Shown here piece by piece: positions 47,527 to 60,053 of a stretch of DNA of 60,444 nucleotides; position 1 is the stretch's first letter, and each line of letters starts with the position of its first letter. Below the pieces are notes generated by a model. It was not told the origin of the DNA. It searched no databases and saw only the letters and a list, made by a program, of their open reading frames with translations. A program made the position numbers and the translations under genes. Source of the DNA: Chara braunii (Eukaryota; Streptophyta; Charophyceae; Charales; Characeae); contig BFEA01000426.1 of assembly GCA_003427395.1 (NCBI GenBank), positions 483,293 to 543,736 on the forward strand, written 5' to 3'.

Positions 47527-48113
47527 CAAGGTTGCCAGACCGAACGTACGGAGGCCCCTAAGCTGACCCCCGAATGTTCGGGCGTTCGGGTTCCCGTACA
47601 GGTTCCGAACCTGAAGGGGTTCGAACCCCGGACAAAAAAAATATTGTAGTACCTAAAAATTATTTGTTTTTTCTTAAAGTTTTTTTGTGAGTTTTTTGTG
47701 ATGAAAGGTATCTACCTCTTAATTTTGAAGCCATTTTATTTAGTTAAAAAAAAAACAGAAAAATCGTCAAAGATGGCACAAAAATAAAAAAATAAAAAAA
47801 ATCGCCAAGTATGGTGGTGTCAAAAACATGCTCGCCCATTCAGTAATTTCATTCTCGTTTGATTTTTTATAATTTTTATTATGATTATTTATTTTTAGTA
47901 TTGTATTTTTATTTCAAATTTGGTAAAGAATTTGGATGTAATGTTGAGGCAAACATTGCTTAGAGTATTCTTTTGCATAACATATATTTGTTTCAGTTTT
48001 TTTTTTTTTTTTTTTTGCGTTCAGTTGAACAGCCGAACGTGTCAAGAGGGGGTGTCGAACATTCGGGCATTCGGGTTCGGGCATTCAGCCCGTCCCGAAC
48101 GCCGGTAACCCTG
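47527..48113 (+). mobile_element. TTCGG-family MITE
   Basis: CAAGGTTGCCAGACCGAACG...CGCCGGTAACCCTG ends. Flanking octamers CACATAAT and ACCACAAT match at five positions, so the target duplication has decayed. Core as in the 44.26-kb copy, with one box mutated. Confidence 0.7.
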
Positions 48114-48121
48114 ACCACAAT

Positions 48122-48764
48122 CATTTTTTTTTTAATTTCAGGTTCGTCGAAGTTGCCTCTGTCACATCTCACAATACAATTATACTCTCGCTTTCCAATA
48201 TATGCTAACACTTTCTCAATAGGTGCGTACTTCGGAGAACCTTCCTCCTCGTTTCCTAAAACAAGCGTCGTACAAGTGTCCAACCATTTGGCTAAATAGT
48301 TTCGTCGCCACTGTTGAGAACTGGTTGTTTAAATAAAAAAAAAGAGGAGACGTTTCGTCATACTCTTCTGCTTCGACAAACTTTAAAATTATCATGACTC
48401 TCCTCTTTGTTTTTCGAGCTTCCACTTGTAGTTTTTTTCCTTTTTTTTTTTTTTTTTTTCCGTTTTGTTTTTTGCTTCTCATGTTTTTTTTCCCCTTTTA
48501 GTGTTCAACGAAGATGATTATGTTAAAATGAACGTTGTTTCTACCGCTTCAAGCTCGATGCGCAGTTGGTTTAAACCACGTTTGCCTCCGATTTCTAAAA
48601 ATTATCAAGAAAATGCATTTTTTTCAACCCTTGCAGTTTTGGCTCAACGTTAGCGTAGGTGTGGTGACAAACTAGTTGGGACTTACGTGCAACTTGAATT
48701 TGTCACAGAGTGTCCAGGTGTGGCGGACTATGGACCTGATACCCTGTTTTGTTGTTGTCTTTAT

Positions 48765-48797
<33 letters not shown>

Positions 48798-49879
48798 GTC
48801 CGAGTTACTAACTTTTTTTTTTCTTCCGGTTGTGGATGCTATCGGCGCCTCAAGCTTTGTTATGTCTGTCTTCGCCTTGGGCGTGACAACAAGTGCAGAA
48901 AATCACACGTGTACAAGGTTCTTGCTTCACTAATCTCAAAATTGGCAAAACGATGGTGAATTTTCCACTAGGGTATCGAAAGGTAAAACACCATGATTTT
49001 TTATTTTTTTGCATGTCGAAAGTAGTGGAGCGATACAAAAAATAAGGGGGGAAAAAACTACGAAAAAATATATATATAATCTACGACAGTTGACCTACAA
49101 TGAATCTTTTCGTTATTTTATTTAGTCAACGAATGCTCAACGAGATAGGGAGCGTGGGTCTCTACTCACCACAAACACAAAAGGAAAAAAAAAATGGCAG
49201 TGTATCTTTCTATGCTATAGCAAGAAATTCATTATCATTTTGCACATTTGGTAAGTAGTGGAGCAATACGACATGTATGTACGCATGAATGTCTTCGTTC
49301 ATTACTCACACAATGTGCACAATGGGAACAAATCTTTCGTTTGAACATGGAAAGATACACCGCCATATTTTTTGTCTTTCATGTTGAACCGTGGAGTGAC
49401 ACAAAAGGAAAACACAATGGCAACTGTTTAGTTTAGAGTTGTAACGGACGATGCATTTTGCACATTCTGACGCCGATCTTCACATGCAGGTTGTATCATA
49501 AACTTGTCACAAAAACGACACTACTGTGAAGGTAGGCAACCAAAAGTGTTTGCACAAATAAAAAAGAAGAAACGAGATCAAGGGCATCCCACTCCTTGAA
49601 GGACCCAATATCAAACATGTCCTCCCCTCCCCCTCCCCTTTCTGTTATTGTTTTTAAGAACCATGTTGTTCAGCATTCCACATGTTCACTTTGTCAGTCT
49701 CTACCAATTACATCTCAATGTTACCTCTTGTGCGGTTTATTTCACATACCTTTCAAGCCACGTATTATAACTGTTCCATTAAGACTCAAGTTCCGGAGGC
49801 TCGTTGACCGAGTTATGGTGGAAAAAAAAAATGGTTCAGGGTCAGTTATGGTTTAAACATTGGTATAGCTATATATTTA
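48122..49879. other. no confirmed gene
   Basis: Long T-runs (48443-48461, 48769-48797) make false frames. The text ATTTTGCACATTTGGTAAGT and similar words recur around 49235 and 49450. No domain is recognised. Confidence 0.4.
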
Positions 49880-50254
49880 TGATGGTTGACTTTCTCAATC
49901 CAACTGATCGCATTTTCATTTGTGTTAGAGATAATGATCCGGGAAGACTTTTATAATCCCACATAGATATAATAGTGTCGCCAAAAGACCTTGAAGGCGC
50001 ATTGCGGTGGGCCTCTCGACTCCCCCACAGTCTGCACCCGAGGCTTTGACCATGAGACCGACAAACTAGTTTTGACAATGCACAAGAGACCTGGTCACGA
50101 CCCCGGTTTCTACAAGCTCAACACTTCCCTCTTGAAGGATTAACAATTCTTGCACTTCATCCGTGACATATGGCAGTATTAGAGGCAGCAAAACCCCTTT
50201 TCGACTCGCAACAGACATTGTTCAACAGTGGTTGGGTATGCTTAGTAAAAAAAT

Positions 50255-51721
50255 GTGACCTTTTATAAAGACAGAGCCGCACGACGACGTCGTCCAAAAA
50301 TGAAACTCCACACCGATCTCCTTAACCTGGAGCACCAAGTAGCCTCACAGGAGCACAAAGACACCATCCAACACCTAAAAAAACAATTGCTGCAATTCGC
50401 ACAATATAGATGGAAGGGGACTAGAGTCTGCCGGAAATTGACTAAACTTACGAAATAAGTCACAATGGATACACACTTTTTCAGCATGGCAACAACTCTT
50501 GTCAAACAAACCGTAATCGATGCCCTCTTTGACCCCGAAACGGAGGAGGAGGTGATCGCCACTGACACAACCCACTGCACCCTGATTACGAAAACCTTAT
50601 TTAAACAGTTGTACAACTCACAAGTGCAAGATCTGGACGGGGAGGTGCGAAGTCGGGACCTGGTATATTTTTTTGGCCTCATAGATAGACACCTCACCCA
50701 ACAGCAACCGGAGAATGTAGATAAACCACTCGTGAAAGAGGAGATCTGGACATCGCTCCTTCATATGGAAGAGGATATGACACCAGGAATAGACGACTTC
50801 CCATAGGAGTTTTGAGAAAGCATGTGAGTTGAGTTAAACCAAGACCTGTGGGAGTTCTACCAGAAGGTGTGGGAAGCCAGAGAAATGGGGGACGTGTTGG
50901 GGAGGGGGGTGTTATCCCTATTGCATAAAACATAGGACAAGATAAATTTGAAAAGTTATAGGCTCATCAGACTCCTCACGGTGGTCTACAAAATGTTGGA
51001 AAAAAACATTGGCAAACCGGATGGCGGCGGTGTTGGAGGATCTCATTCACCCAGTATAGACTGGTTTCATGACGAACAAGAATATTCAAGAAAATATTTT
51101 TCTGGTGAATGAAGTTATCAGCCTTTCACGATGCAAAGCCAACACGACCATAATTTTCATCGATTTTGAAAAAGTCTATGACCACGTAGACTGATTGTTT
51201 TTTATCAATGTTTGGAAAGGATGAACCAAAGTTCATCCTTCCGGTGTTGGATCAAGATTACCACCTGTGTCCAGGTGAATGGCTTTGTAGCCCCACACTT
51301 CCCCCTCCAGAGATCGGTCAGACAAGGAGATCCAATAACCCCCTTCCTCTTTGTTGTAATAATGGAGGCCCTGTTGGCTAATTTAAGGCACAACAAAGAT
51401 ATCAGGCGCATCATGTTAGCAGGGATCCCAGAGAAGGCTGTCTCGGTGTGCTCCTTGTTCGCTGATGGTCTGACCATCCTCATGGAGGTATGTTAAAGCA
51501 ACATCGACGAAATAAAGACACTTATGGAGTGTTTCTATCGCCTATCAGACATGAGCGTGAACTGGGGGCAGGAAATGGTAGGGTGCCAGTGGTGGCTACA
51601 CCACCAAACGGGTAGACCCCCAGAGACTCCGCGTATTTCATGGCTTGCCCCGGAGGCGTCCCTGAGGGTGTTGGGAGCGCCGATGACCGCAAGTGGAAAA
51701 CCCTCAACCAATGACGAATAG
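50255..51721 (+). pseudogene. LINE reverse transcriptase, broken
   Basis: Recognisable parts in order: an N-terminal fragment with MTPGIDDFP; NLKSYRLIRLLTVVYKMLEK; TGFMTNKNIQENIFLVNEV; motif A IIFIDFEKVYDHVD (51150-51190); motif B SVRQGDPITPFLFVVIMEAL (51315-51380); motif C FADG (51458-51469) where FADD or YADD is expected. The second catalytic Asp is therefore Gly (GAT to GGT), which abolishes activity. The frame shifts at an A-run (51001-51006) and returns at a T-run (51193-51199). Several stops are explained by single C-to-T or G-to-A changes (Gln CAG to TAG at 51057; Trp TGG to TGA at 51191). Confidence 0.85.
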
Positions 51722-52420
51722 ATCGCCTCCCCTGCTCGGACTAAGATGCAAGGATGAGATAACAAGCATACGTCACTGTCTGGAAGGACTATGGTGATCA
51801 ATAACGTAGTTTAAGCCGCTTTATGGTATAAATCAGTGTTGTGGCCCCTGTCTAAACTCGCACTTAAGACTCTTAAGAGACAGTTAGCGACATTTCTGTA
51901 GAGAGGGAACACCAGTGCTCCGCATGCAATAAGTCGGGTGATATGAGACTCGGCAATCCAGCCTAAGGCTAGGGGGGGGCTTGATATTATAGATCCTACT
52001 ACCCAACTCCAGGCCCTTAACCTGCGATGGATCCAGATGCTGATTTTTAGCCCTCCTTTCCCTAGTCCTCGTTGGCCCTGACACAATTAGCAGACCTCGC
52101 CCTAGAGACACACCCTGAGATTGACCCGTTGGTGTTGGCTCGAAGACAGATCATGGTGCATACCACGCAAACATAGGAGTGGAGAACCAGTGAAAGAATT
52201 TTGGCCAGGTCTCTTAAAGACATGGAGACGGCTCCCTCTACCCACTAGGCCTACGCCAGATAGGTGGGAGGAAGTTTTCAGGCAGCCCCTCTTTGGTAAT
52301 AAATGGATCACTGACTCCAGAGGACAGGTGAGATGTAGTTCCGACTCCCCATGAAAGCGGTGGGTGAGGCATGGGGTGCTTCGCGTGGGGACCTGTGGGA
52401 TGTGGAAGCCAGGGACTAAA

Positions 52421-52590
52421 AGGGTACAAACAAAATGAGGGGATGGCTGCGCTACTACCACCGGACTCAAGAAGCATTGGAAGAACTAATAGAGAGCATC
52501 CTAGAAGGGTACAAACAAAATGAGGGGATGGTTGTGCTACTACCACCGGACTCAGAAAGCATTGTAAGAATTAATAAAGAGCATCCCGTT
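52421..52590 (+). repeat. 85-bp tandem duplication inside the LINE
   Basis: AGGGTACAAACAAAATGAGG and following bases occur at 52421 and 52506. It is an insertion relative to a normal LINE reading frame. Confidence 0.8.
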
Positions 52591-53114
52591 GGCATGGTAC
52601 ACCATTTTGAGGAAAGACCCTCGCCTGGAGGAAGGGGACTGGGTAGGATTGGTAGGGACGACAAACCAGGTGGGTTGGATCCACCTAGTGAGACGGAATA
52701 AGATGTTGGTGGAATATTTTGTGAGGGGAAGGGACGATCGCTTAACTGGGAGCAGGCAACCCTTCGTATAAAGGGAGAGAAAGAAGGTCTATCGCATCAG
52801 GGTCTTGGAGGATAACCCCGGGTGGAGGGCCTTCAGACCAGGGACTTTTATTCCAGAGTTGCCACTGGATCCAAAAAAATGGAGGTGGAGACAAGGTAAC
52901 TCGGCGGCCCGTAGAGGGGGAAGGTCTCAGACGAAGGTGCAATTAGCCAACATGAAGGCAAAATCGACGTACAAAATGCTGAGAGCTAGGAGATGCCTTC
53001 GGGACGTAGTGGAGGACAGGTGGTAGCACCAGATAAACATTGATGTGGGTCTGCTAAATCTATCAGATAGTTCCAAGAGTACAAGGTGAGACCAAGAAAA
53101 ATCTCATCTTTGGA

Positions 53115-53648
53115 ATGGCAAATTGCACATCGTTGTCTTCCCACCACGATTGGCTGATTGACCATACACATTTGGAGCAGCAAGGCAGCGCCCGACCATG
53201 GTGTCGCAAATGTATGTCAACTTTACCCCCACAAAAGAGACCGAAAACGGTGGAGCATATCTTTATGCAGTGTCCATCGTCGATGCTGATGTGGCGGTGG
53301 TGGGATAGCATTTGGCAGCAGATGTTCCCAGATTTCCCGTGGCCATGGGAATGGAAAACGATCTTGTTGGGACACTGCCCAAACTTCCCAAAAGGGGGGT
53401 GTGCTTGGAACCTCTTCCGCCTCAGGCTTGGTAGAAGGTCCATAGTTTGGGTAATTTGGTGGAGGAGGTATGTGTTGGAAATGGAGGGAGCCAGGGTGGA
53501 GGAGGGGGAGGTCACAAAACACTTCAAACAACTACTAGTGCAGGTTGAGATTACCGTTTGTTGGCAGACTGCAAAACAAAAACTGGACAGTATGCACTTC
53601 ATGAGGAATGCGGACCGGATTATTTCCAGCTCCGAGAGGAGTGGTTAG
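53115..53648 (+). pseudogene. LINE C-terminal region with zf-RVT-like motif
   Basis: A 177-aa open frame with CRKCMSTLPPQKRP, then TVEHIFMQCPSSMLMWRWW. C-x2-C followed by H-x4-C and aromatic residues is the pattern of the zinc-binding region after plant LINE RTs. It stays open to 53648, the longest surviving piece of the element. The antisense 179-aa frame is its shadow. Confidence 0.75.
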
Positions 53649-54012
53649 GTGGGAAGAGGGGGGGCTGGATAGTCAGCGTGACGTGGTCGGAAGACGAGTG
53701 AAGAGAACAACGTATAGCAGAGGAAGAGGTCTCTTCCATATACATGAAGCATGACTACAAGCCGTTGTTTCAGGAGTGGCCGACCGCTTATCCAGGGATC
53801 CCTCTCAGAACGAGGCAGGACTTCGGAGACCTCTTTCCGCCCCACCCGTTGTCAGTGGTGAAAATCTTTCAAGAATAATTTTAGTCGGGCGGTCGGCCGA
53901 AGCAGGGGGTGGGGAGGCTTAGTCAACTGCTTATTTTCTCCCCCTTCTATTCCTTCCTCTTTTTTTCCTTTCCCTTCCTTTTCCTTCCCTTTTTTTTTTT
54001 TTTTTTTTTTTC

Positions 54013-57000
54013 CTTCTTTTGGTTCGGCGGGACCGTCTTTTCAGGGAAGGTTGAACCTGCTGCCAGGTTGATCAAAGGGGCATGAGGTTTCAGCAGGCAA
54101 AGGACAAAGTTAGTTAGGATTAATAGGTATCACTCCTGACAAAACTCTCAAGCTTCATCGGTATCATAAAGAACCAACATCAGGGAGGGGGGGAGGGTGC
54201 CTAAATGCCATAAGGGTCGGTGCCCCACGGACCCGAGGCAGTAACCCCCCTTCCGGCCACCTCCGGCCCTACTCAATCAATCCCCTGCAGCCAGGATAAT
54301 CAATGTTGGAAGAGAAAAAGTTAACCGACCCCCCATTTTTCACCTCAATTTATAAGAAAACCATAAGGTCATCCCAAGCAAATTTCAGACCAATCTATAG
54401 AGTGCACTTCTTACTAACATATTAACAAAAAAATACCAAAAAAATAAAAATAAAAACACATAAAACAGCAACTCAAAAGTGCATTTTCAGGCAATTTTGC
54501 CAAAAAACAACTTCATCAAAATTTTAGGATTTTTAGGATGATTAACAACACAAATTTTAATAACCCAAATGACACCAAATTTGACACACAACAAACTTGT
54601 CCTAAAATAAAAACATGAAGAAAAAAGAAATCCAAAAAAACACAAAATTTGACCCCGAAACCCTAATTTCAGGATCATTTATCGTTACTCAGCGCCAAAA
54701 AGTGAGGGTCCCCGTTAACCACTTGTGTGTTGGAAGGGATCATCGTCACACGGAGCATCAATACTCAGACTGTGAGATACATGTCTCACCTTAAAAATAG
54801 ATATATTCAAGGGATGCTAGAACCGGTTTCGAGCAGGTGATGCTCCTCACCAATAGATGGAGCAGCCCGCTGACAAAACCACAATCCCGGTTGTTCTCTT
54901 ACCACCACTGGGATAGAGGCATTGCACCATGACCTTGGATTTAAAAATAAAATAAAATAAATGATGGTTGGTTTTCTCTAACTAATTACATAAATTTCCT
55001 TTATGCTTGCATCTGCCGTTTAAAGAATAACCCACGTGCTTCCGCCAGCGAGACCATAAGCCCCTCTAAAAAATCCTTAAAGACACCGGCTTGCACCATG
55101 ACGATAATAGTATATATACATAATTCATCTTCTTACATAGCTCCATAAAATTCTTCTCGTTTTCGTCAATCGAGTACGGAATAAAATCTTTTGCCCAATT
55201 TAATTTTCTATATAAAATCAACGTTATCGTCAAGAAGTGACGTTCTAAGATTTTGACACAAATTTTTCATTATTCATTCTCACTCATTATCTTCAAATGC
55301 ATAAAACTATTCTAGTGTAATATCAATTTCTTCATTATCGGTTTTCATTATTATGTTTATTTTCATCATTCACTTTGAGACTTTTGGTACATTTGGTAGT
55401 GAGGCATTAATTGTATCTTACACTTATAAAATCATTTACATTACTAGTAATTTGGTAGTCATATCCCTGTTTCTACAGATGATCCACTTTATTTTGCACT
55501 GTTCTTTTAATTTTTAAATCATTGGGATTTTGCATAGGTCAAAATATCATGTTCATATTTCTTTTTGGTTTCTAATCATGTCCGTGTTGTTACGTGTTTC
55601 AGAGATAACCTAAGCTCCCTTATTGGCTTCAATGATATCAATATGTTATTCCTCATTGATATGATTTGCTTATTCGCTGTCTCAATATTTTTGGCCTCCT
55701 TGATTTTTGCTTTATTTTTTTAATATTGCAATTTTATGTTATTTCTCTGCAGTCGTCATCGACAAACTGTTGCTCACTGTAGTTTCCACTACGCTGTCTT
55801 TCGCTTTCTTGTTTTAAGTTCTAGCCTCGCTGCTCTTCTTTGTTACCCAACCAACTTCTCATTCCTGGTTTTCGTATCTTAAGGACGTTTATGACTATGC
55901 AATTTTTTTTCTTCCTTCCCTGTCTTGCCATATTCATTATTCCTGATATACTCTACATTTTATTTCTATGTTTTTTCGCTTTTTTTTTTTTTTTTTCCTG
56001 AATAACATATCTTCTCAAATCCTTACTAAGAAACAATCATTGCGTTTATCCTCGTAATGTTGTTTCTCGTAAAGTTTCTGTATTTGTTTTCTTCTTCTTT
56101 CTATTGACTGAGAATTTTGTGGTATGATGTTCAAGTGAGTCATTACCGGTTGGGTCCAAAAGATAACCGTAAGACACTTCCAATGTCCGCCCGATAGGGG
56201 AGGCAGTGTGGTACTTGAGGTACTTCGTGCGACAACCACCCTAACGGATATTTCACAGAGTTCACAGGGCAGGTCTATCATTGGACCTTAGATAAAATGA
56301 CCTCTTATACGATCGGTCGATTTATCAAAAGACGATCATATTGTTCCACCCTTCGACCCTCTTTTATCCAATGTGGTACCTCATGAGCTTAATAAATTTT
56401 ACATGCGACTGAAGAGCATTGTCGAGGACCAAAGCAGGTGAGAAGACTGAAAAAAAAATCGCACAAGGGGACAGAAATATACCTGCAACTTATATAAGAC
56501 TTGAAAACTTGGTCGAAAGTCCGCACGAGAATAAGAGAAAAAAATCGGGTATGTAAGGTCCAATCTCCGTGTTAGGAGTCTTCTATAAACTTTAGTTTGT
56601 TAGCCTCTTCGAATTTTTGGTTTCACGCCCCATTTTAGGAAGGTGTACGGGTAAGAGATACTTTATAATATATGTATAGTATTCGACTTTATTTATGCAC
56701 TTATAGTTAAGATTTTGGTAGTTAAGTAGTTAGTCATTTGTTCGAGGGTGTTTTAGCGGTAGTGGTAGTAGTAGAAATGTAACAATAGTCAAAAAGCAAT
56801 TTGGATTTGTAGCAAAAAACTCGCAGACTTTTAGCCTGTAAGCTAAACTTGATGATGCTTCCAAATGCTTCAAACCGGGAGTAATATAAAGGATCCCGAT
56901 TTTTTTTTGCAAATATTGAATAAAATTTGAATTTTAGAGGGAGGGGGTGGGGGAGTATTTGCAACTGTCAGTTTTCAATGAGAACTGTAGTCATCTGAGG

Positions 57001-57792
57001 GAGATGAATTGAAACTTCGATCTATTTGCATAGGCAACACTACACCGACACTACACTGTTTGAGCGCGCTTTCAAAAGGAGTGGAACCTTAATCACGTAT
57101 GGAAAGAGACTCGATATCTCACCGCTGTCACTCTTGACATAGACACAAGAACCCACTATATCACAAACGCAGTAACCCACTATACGCAACCTTGACACAG
57201 ACGCAAAAACTCACCATACGCAGCCTTGCTGCTGTAAACAGATGCCCCACCCTATAGCAAACAGATAGGCAAGCCTGCTTGATCCCAACCTTACGATTGC
57301 GAACCGTGTTGACCCACTTTTCCCCAAACCCCTACCTTCTTCCCCCGAATATAACGCATACGCCTTGCAAACGAATACAAGGCGTACACTGCGTTTTATT
57401 CATTTAATATGCATATGCGTTGCATTAGAGTGTAGTGGAGCAACTTTTTGGACCAAAAGGGGTAGGGTTCAGGTCGGGGAGACTTAGTTATGGTCCTGGG
57501 CAAACAACATTCGAAAAAGGAAAATTCAAAAAGTGGCATCGCATCTTTCTGTGTTCTGACCAAAACCTTTTTCCACCCCTCATCGAATGTGAAAAATGAG
57601 AATGAATCTTCCGCTAGAACATGGAAAGATACGACACCCCGGTGTAGTGAGGTGTGTCCCTCGTGATTTCCGCTGCCTCGTGGCTGCCTGCTGCCCCTTG
57701 GCTTCTTGCTGCCCCCGCTACCACTTTCTTGGCTGCTCTTTGTTAGACAGGGGAAGACACCTAAGAAGAGGGCAAGTCATGCACACACATGG
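54013..57792. other. AT-rich, no recognised gene
   Basis: Short frames only. Scattered A- and T-runs; nothing can be assigned to a repeat family from within the window. Confidence 0.45.
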
Positions 57793-57865
<73 letters not shown>

Positions 57866-57942
57866 TTGCAGTGGGCAGCGTGTCAGCGACAGGAGCACAA
57901 GGGTAACTTTTTGCCCACAACAGAGTAGAGAGGGCACACACA

Positions 57943-58022
<80 letters not shown>
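57793..58022. repeat. (GA)n and (CA)n microsatellites
   Basis: GA at 57793-57863, CA at about 57936-57960, GA at 57960-58022. All frames over it are artefacts. Confidence 0.95.
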
Positions 58023-58026
<4 letters not shown>

Positions 58027-58109
58027 GAAAACGAGACGGAAATGGGTGAAAACAAATTGGAAAGAAAAAGGGTTCTATTCGAATAAACAATTTTCTCTTT
58101 TCGAAATTC

Positions 58110-58260
58110 GTTTAGAACGCATATGCGCTTTACTTGAATACAATGCATATGTGCTTTCCTCGAATACAACGTATATGCGCTTTACTCGAATACAACAGAC
58201 ATACGGTTTACTCGAATACAACGCATATGGTCTTTTACTCGAATACAACACATGTACGTT
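58110..58260 (+). repeat. 26-bp tandem repeat with GCATATGC palindrome
   Basis: GAATACA starts at 58136, 58162, 58188, 58214 and 58241 (steps 26, 26, 26, 27). The consensus is ACTCGAATACAACGCATATG then CGCTTT. Related words occur at 57350-57420 and 58326. Confidence 0.85.
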
Positions 58261-58548
58261 GTATTCAAATTACCCTTCTATTTGAAAAATGGGTACTAAC
58301 TTTGGGGAAAGAGTTTTTTTGGAAACTCGAATACAACGCATGTCCTTTTATGTTCGGGGGAAGAAGGTAGCTTCAGGAACTGGTAGGGAACCCTTCAGTT
58401 TTCGGGCCATGGGCCTCGCTCCACTACACACCACTCTACATGCATTTGGAGGTTTTATTGACCGGATGCATTCAGATGTTGCACTCGTCCGAACGCACCT
58501 GGCCAAGAAAGCCTCCAAATGCATGTAGAGTGTTTGTAGTAGAGATAG

Positions 58549-58770
58549 ACCCATTTCGACCGATTTCTGCGTGTCATCCTTGGCCGGGCCCCATGCTGAT
58601 CATCTTTTTTTTTTTTTTTTTACCTGTCAAATCTGGACATGACGGCCTTTCAGGCCTTTTTTTATTGTCATTATTATAGTATTACGGGGAATTGCCAAGT
58701 TTGCGCGGGGCCGATGCTGATCTTCTCTATTTCGTGCCAATTTTTAAGTTTTAACGGATGTTCCAACGAA
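58549..58770 (-). pseudogene. U6 snRNA pseudogene split by a poly(A) insertion
   Basis: Minus strand 5' half (58770-58700): GGAACATCCGTTAAAA, AAATTGGCACG, then AGAGAAGATCAGCATCGGCC and CCGCGCAA. Then an insert ending in 17 A. Then the 3' half (58604-58549): GATGATCAGCATGGGGCCC, CAAGGATGACACGCAG, AAATCGGTCGAAATGG. The segment around GATCAGCAT..GGCCC appears on both sides, as a target-site duplication of about 20 nt would. The U6 match is plant-like. Confidence 0.75.
58605..58699 (-). repeat. short retroposon with poly(A), inserted in U6
   Basis: Minus strand: ACTTGGCAATTCCCCGTAAT, then CTATAATAATGAC, then GTCATGTCCAGATTTGACAG, GT and the A-run. A second copy of its 3' part is at 59147-59190 (GTCCAGATTCGACAGGTAA in the same orientation). 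Confidence 0.6.
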
Positions 58771-59146
58771 ACTGCTCTCCATTTCCCCTGAACGGTCGCT
58801 GACGTTCCATCAACAATCAATTCTGCTGCTTCCTCCTTCCCGCCTTGCGCGGGGTCAAAAACAGTCCCCTCAGAAACAGATCTCTCTCTATCAATCAATT
58901 TTATTATTCGGCCTTTTGCGCGCGAAAGCACGAGCGAAAGGATTCGTTGGTTGTTCGCCTGCCCGCCGTCGATTCGCACTGGTCCTGTTGTTTACCCACC
59001 CCTCCATCTGCGATCAGTCGTGATGGTATGGCTTTTTTTTTTTTTTTTTTTTTTTTTTTTTGGTGATGGTATGTTTTTTTCTTCCTTTTGTTAAGAAAAA
59101 AAAGAAGAAAAGAAAAAGGCTATTCTTTAAGCCCAACCAATGCAAT

Positions 59147-59190
59147 TACCTGTCGAATCTGGACTGGCGCCCGTAGTACTATAATAATGT
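59147..59190 (-). repeat. second copy of the retroposon found inside U6
   Basis: Minus strand TATAGTACTACGGGCGCCAG then TCCAGATTCGACAGGT, matching 58621-58680 in part. Confidence 0.55.
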
Positions 59191-59401
59191 CACAGTGATG
59201 GTATGTTTCTTTCTTCCTTCTTCCTTTTTTTTTTTCTTTTTTTTTTTTTATGTCGCTTTCTTGGCACCTCCTGCCCGTCTACCGATCATCCACGTTCGGC
59301 CACGTGGCGTTCTGCCTGCACATCTCGATCATCGGGCCTATCTTATGATCTCTGGTCTTTCTTTCTGTTTTTCCTTTTCTTTTCTTTTTCTTTGGTTGTT
59401 G

Positions 59402-59474
59402 ATCCTGATTCGAACTCAGGTCTGCGTTTCACAGTTCATGGTGGCATTGGTGGGTATGGGAACTGAGCTGGGCA
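59402..59474 (-). repeat. tRNA-like SINE head
   Basis: Minus strand CCCAGCTCAGTT (A-box-like), ACTGTGAAACGCAG, and CTGAGTTCGAATCAG (B box). Close to the copy at 18391-18451 in the second half. Confidence 0.45.
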
Positions 59475-59490
59475 CGCCGTAGCTCCTCTT

Positions 59491-59595
59491 TCTCTCCTAC
59501 TCTCTCCTCCTACTCTCTCCTCCTCTCTCCTACTCTCTCCTACTCTCCTCTCTCCTCCTACTCTCTCTGTCTCGCTCTGTCTCGCTCTCGAGAGT
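59491..59595. repeat. CTCTCCTAC-type low-complexity tract
   Basis: Repeated CTCTCTCCTAC words. Confidence 0.8.
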
Positions 59596-59676
59596 GCATT
59601 GATCGGGAGGGGCTCGGCACAGCACTATTGAAGCCTCCCCCAAAAAGTACGAGTGGCTCTTCCCCGCACAGAGAGG

Positions 59677-59725
59677 GGCAAGATACATCCGTTACTACTA
59701 TGAATCGCAACGGATGCATCTTGCC
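59677..59725. repeat. 17-bp-arm hairpin (GGCAAGAT...ATCTTGCC)
   Basis: Arms GGCAAGATACATCCGTT and AACGGATGCATCTTGCC with one mismatch. It is the start of a small family; see next entry. Confidence 0.7.
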
Positions 59726-59779
59726 ACTTTCTGTGGAAGATGCACTCGTTCTTTCTTCGACAGTGGTGTGGCGAGGCCC

Positions 59780-59812
<33 letters not shown>

Positions 59813-60053
59813 GAATGGATGAATGGGTTGCTTTGCTCGCTCCTCTCATTGTTGGAGATTTTAATTAGGAGGAGTTTACGTATGATCAGATCCACAGCAA
59901 GGCATGACACGGTAGTCAAGACAAGAGTAGATAAACTCAAAAAGTGACAAAATTAACAAGTAGGAGCACCCCCCCCAAAAAAAAGAAAAAAAAAGAAAAA
60001 AAAGAAAAAAAAAGAAAAAAGAGAAAAAAAAAGGGGAGCACACGAACAGAAAC

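Larger units (their letters stand above)
49880..53880 (+). mobile_element. degenerate LINE (non-LTR retrotransposon)
   Basis: Fragments of a plant-type LINE polyprotein follow one another on the plus strand: an endonuclease-to-RT linker (PGFYKLNTSLLKD, 50090-50140), reverse transcriptase (50255-51720), a post-RT part with GGLDIIDPTTQLQALNLRWI (51970-52045), and a terminal Cys/His region (53115-53648). At least ten in-frame stops and several frameshifts make it dead. A normal A-tail is not seen; a T-rich tract follows at 53989-54011. The 5' end is unclear. Confidence 0.85.

Noticed and set aside
53063-53602. 179-aa minus frame
   Set aside because: Antisense shadow of the LINE C-terminal frame.
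57596-58169. ORFs of 86-130 aa across GA/CA tracts
   Set aside because: Simple-repeat translation (RERERE, LSLSLS).
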